Shown here: in pieces, positions 61,797-64,000 of the stretch | Position numbering within the stretch: position 1 is the first letter of the stretch | How the letters are laid out: every line of letters starts with the position of its first letter | Notes under the pieces: model-generated | Databases searched by the model: none | Seen by the model: the letters and a program-made list of their open reading frames with translations, nothing else | Told to the model about the DNA's origin: nothing | NCBI RefSeq assembly: GCF_027923765.1 | Contig: NZ_AP026709.1 | Location: 1,855,501-1,919,500 of the forward strand | Direction: 5' to 3' | Length of the DNA stretch: 64,000 bases | Origin: Pseudodesulfovibrio nedwellii | Lineage (GTDB): Bacteria; Desulfobacterota; Desulfovibrionia; Desulfovibrionales; Desulfovibrionaceae | Program-made: the position numbers and the translations under genes

Positions 61797-64000
61797 ATGC
61801 CTGATTCCAATGATGCGGTATTAAAGGTTGTGATCCCAGATGCTGGTCAGACCCGGACGTACACGCTCTCTTCAGGTGTTCCTGTTCAATTTGACTTCAA
61901 CACCGACAACGCGATCTTTGCCAGTAGAAACGGCAATCTTGAAATAACCATAGAAGGCGACGGAACCGTTATCCTCGTAGGGTACAAGACTCTGGTCGAT
62001 TCCGGGAGCCTGCCCATTTTCAAAGCCATGGGCGGCGAAGAAGTGGCTGGCGACGTCTATCTCTTCGCTTTTAAAAATAGAGACGCAAACGCGGAAGACG
62101 AAATGGAAACCGCTGCGAGTAAGTATTTCGACGACCCCGGCGATTTAGCAGAAGGCGTTGATAATCTGAGCCAATCAGGAATTATAGGCACCCAAACTGA
62201 CTCTTTTGCAACCATACACCCCCAAACAACAATAGCAGATTTTTCCAACCAACCCGCTATGGGCATGAGCAATGTGCCCACGGATCCAACCTCCATCGTG
62301 ATCAATAACGGCGATACCGCCTCGGGTGACGTGCATGAGGATGGTGTGATCATAGCTAACGGCACCCTGTCTCTATTCGACAAAGGCGGAGACGGCGCAT
62401 GGTCCGACACGGTTAACAATGAAACTACGAACAATCTTGGTTCCCTGCATCTGAATACAGCTACCGGTGAATGGACTTACATGGTTGCCAATGCCGATAT
62501 CCAGCACCTAGGCACCAAAACCCGAATCGAAAAGTTCAAGGTCTATACGGAGGACGGCCAAGACGAGCAGGTCATTTCTGTTGCTATCCACGGGAGCAAT
62601 GATGCCCCGACCGTCACGGTTGGAGGGGCTGGTAATGCCAACTTCATCGAAGACGGTTACGCTCTTGATGGTGTGACCACCGTCGGAACGGATCCGGTTT
62701 CCATTCTCGGTGGCAAGTCGCTCGTTTTTGATGATGTGGATGATTTACCCGAAGTCATGACTGTGACCATTCAAAACATCGATTTCGTCTCTGGCGATAC
62801 ATTCGATGTGAATGATGTGAATACAAACCTGTTTACCGTTAACGTAGATAACACCACCGGAACAGCCATCATCAGCACCACGCATGCCGCGGACTATGAA
62901 TTCAGCGATCTGCAGGACGCAGTAGACGCTGTCACCTTTTCGGTGGCAGGTGATAAGGTCATTGATGGAAACCGTTCCATCAGCATCACCATTGCAGATG
63001 ACGAGAGACCAAACAACGCCCTCAATGTTGAATTAGTCAATATCGACATCGAAGGCACCAATGATCTGCCCAACGCCATCGACTACAGCAACAACGAAAT
63101 CATTATCTCCTCCACAATAGTAGATAACGTGCTTAATGCCTTCAGCGAATTTGCAAACATGTCGACACATGAAGTCAACAACATCAAACTCACCGCCATA
63201 AGCCGCATACCAAGTTGGACACACGCACCTGAAATGGATGGAACTGCATATTTTACTCATAATCAAGGCTCCTATACTAACGGGAAACCATATGACTATA
63301 TTGGCGTGGGGTATGATGGTGATGTGGCACATGGTGATGCCTTTTCATATCAGGATTGGACCCCAATAGAGGGTTTTGACCAACAAGACGGGATTCTTAT
63401 CGAATTCACGGATTATGGCAAAGAGACTGCCACTATCAGTATAAACGGATCGTATATTTCGGGTCATGTTGAACTGCGTATCAATGGCACTGACTGTGGA
63501 ACCATTACCCATTCGAGCAGAAACCTCGTTTTTAATGCGTCTGATTACAATGTTGAATCAATCAATTCTATTGAACTCATATGTTGCAGTCCATATTATG
63601 AAGACTTTGTTACATATGTACCTTACTTCAATGTAGAGGGCATAAAAGTTGATGCCCTACAACCGGTCCTAAGTGCTTCGAGCGTCAACGGCGATGTTCT
63701 AACTAACGACTTCGACATCGACGATGACGTTCTGAACGTGACCCTTGTAAACGGAACTGCGATTGACCAAACTGACGGCGTTGACACCAACATCCTCGGC
63801 ACTTACGGCAACCTGCACATCGACGCAGACGGCGAGTATTCCTACGTCATGCACAATGGATGGGAAAACCTCACCTCCAGTGTAACCGAAAGCTTTCAAT
63901 ACACCATATCCGACGGCAACGGTGGTACCGATGTGGCAACTTTGGAATTCCCTATCCATGTAGAAGCCAATAAGATCACCGAGATGGATACAAACTCCGC
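61797..64000 (+). CDS. Large VCBS/cadherin-type repeat adhesin, N-terminal part (cut by window edge)
   Basis: 734 residues are visible and the frame is still open at the edge. No signal peptide. The first ~100 residues (TLSSGVPVQFDFNTDNAIFA; LEITIEGDGTVILVGYKTL) resemble the retention-module start of type I-secreted LapA-like adhesins. Then come VCBS-like repeats: GTLSLFDKGGDGAW, LGSLHLNTATGEWTYMVAN, GSNDAPTVTV, and near the end NGDVLTNDFDIDDDVLNV, YGNLHIDADGEYSYVMHNG, TISDGNGGTDVATL. Asp/Asn-rich turns suggest Ca2+ binding. It should be exported by a type I system and stay on the cell surface; C-terminal secretion signals and transporter genes would lie beyond the window. AGGAGGACGC precedes the ATG. 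Confidence 0.85.
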   Translation, partial: MPDSNDAVLKVVIPDAGQTRTYTLSSGVPVQFDFNTDNAIFASRNGNLEITIEGDGTVILVGYKTLVDSGSLPIFKAMGGEEVAGDVYLFAFKNRDANAEDEMETAASKYFDDPGDLAEGVDNLSQSGIIGTQTDSFATIHPQTTIADFSNQPAMGMSNVPTDPTSIVINNGDTASGDVHEDGVIIANGTLSLFDKGGDGAWSDTVNNETTNNLGSLHLNTATGEWTYMVANADIQHLGTKTRIEKFKVYTEDGQDEQVISVAIHGSNDAPTVTVGGAGNANFIEDGYALDGVTTVGTDPVSILGGKSLVFDDVDDLPEVMTVTIQNIDFVSGDTFDVNDVNTNLFTVNVDNTTGTAIISTTHAADYEFSDLQDAVDAVTFSVAGDKVIDGNRSISITIADDERPNNALNVELVNIDIEGTNDLPNAIDYSNNEIIISSTIVDNVLNAFSEFANMSTHEVNNIKLTAISRIPSWTHAPEMDGTAYFTHNQGSYTNGKPYDYIGVGYDGDVAHGDAFSYQDWTPIEGFDQQDGILIEFTDYGKETATISINGSYISGHVELRINGTDCGTITHSSRNLVFNASDYNVESINSIELICCSPYYEDFVTYVPYFNVEGIKVDALQPVLSASSVNGDVLTNDFDIDDDVLNVTLVNGTAIDQTDGVDTNILGTYGNLHIDADGEYSYVMHNGWENLTSSVTESFQYTISDGNGGTDVATLEFPIHVEANKITEMDTNS

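Noticed and set aside
1-64000. CRISPR arrays, rRNA genes or insertion sequences
   Set aside because: None seen: no regularly spaced repeats, rRNA sequence or transposase motifs.

Overview
The window looks like chromosome from a Gram-negative, moderate-GC member of the Desulfovibrionales (Desulfovibrio / Pseudodesulfovibrio type). This is inferred from gene content: an lpxK lipid A gene, many periplasmic binding proteins without transporters, phage CII-like small regulators used as chromosomal genes, an ADP-forming acyl-CoA synthetase, radical SAM enzymes, and an apparent selenocysteine-containing rhodanese. No similarity search was run.

Layout. 1-2.2 kb: a periplasmic binding protein followed by an edge-truncated sensor kinase. 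2.4-9.3 kb: a 941-residue GlmS-like enzyme, small membrane or hypothetical genes, an HD-GYP phosphodiesterase and an 830 bp gene-free stretch with repeated hairpins. 9.3-17.4 kb: an ADP-forming acyl-CoA synthetase, a ferredoxin-nitroreductase, two binding proteins, glnS, and a TetR regulator whose promoter spacer carries a palindromic operator. 17.6-25.3 kb: a five-gene signalling operon (hybrid kinase, small hydrolase, exported rhodanese with a winged-helix tail, NMT1-type binding protein, SpoIIE phosphatase) flanked by two paralogous CII-like regulators, the first behind a consensus sigma-54 promoter. 25.4-36.9 kb: a class II aldolase, tandem duplicated binding proteins, ychF, a disaccharide-phosphorylase operon (DUF4139, HAD, beta-PGM/GH65 fusion) and a GGDEF response regulator. 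37-49.4 kb: a 54-residue zinc-ribbon gene, a CI-type repressor, lpxK-rnr, a binding protein, membrane proteins, alkaline phosphatase, a Ca/Na exchanger and a PP-loop RNA-modification enzyme. 49.6-60.5 kb: recA, alaS, a 38-residue lipoprotein, rplM-rpsI with a duplicated 3' end, two radical SAM enzymes, purM and the selenocysteine rhodanese. 60.8-64 kb: tRNA-Pro next to an inverted repeat, a gene-poor stretch, and the start of a large VCBS-type adhesin that leaves the window.

The strongest unusual observation is the minus-strand gene at 57243-57659. It is a small exported rhodanese with an in-frame TGA exactly where the catalytic cysteine belongs, followed by a hairpin that fits a bacterial SECIS element. 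Other points worth attention are the signalling operon and its CII-like flanks, three small genes (40, 54 and 38 codons), and the duplicated rpsI tail whose terminator hairpin shows a compensatory base-pair change.
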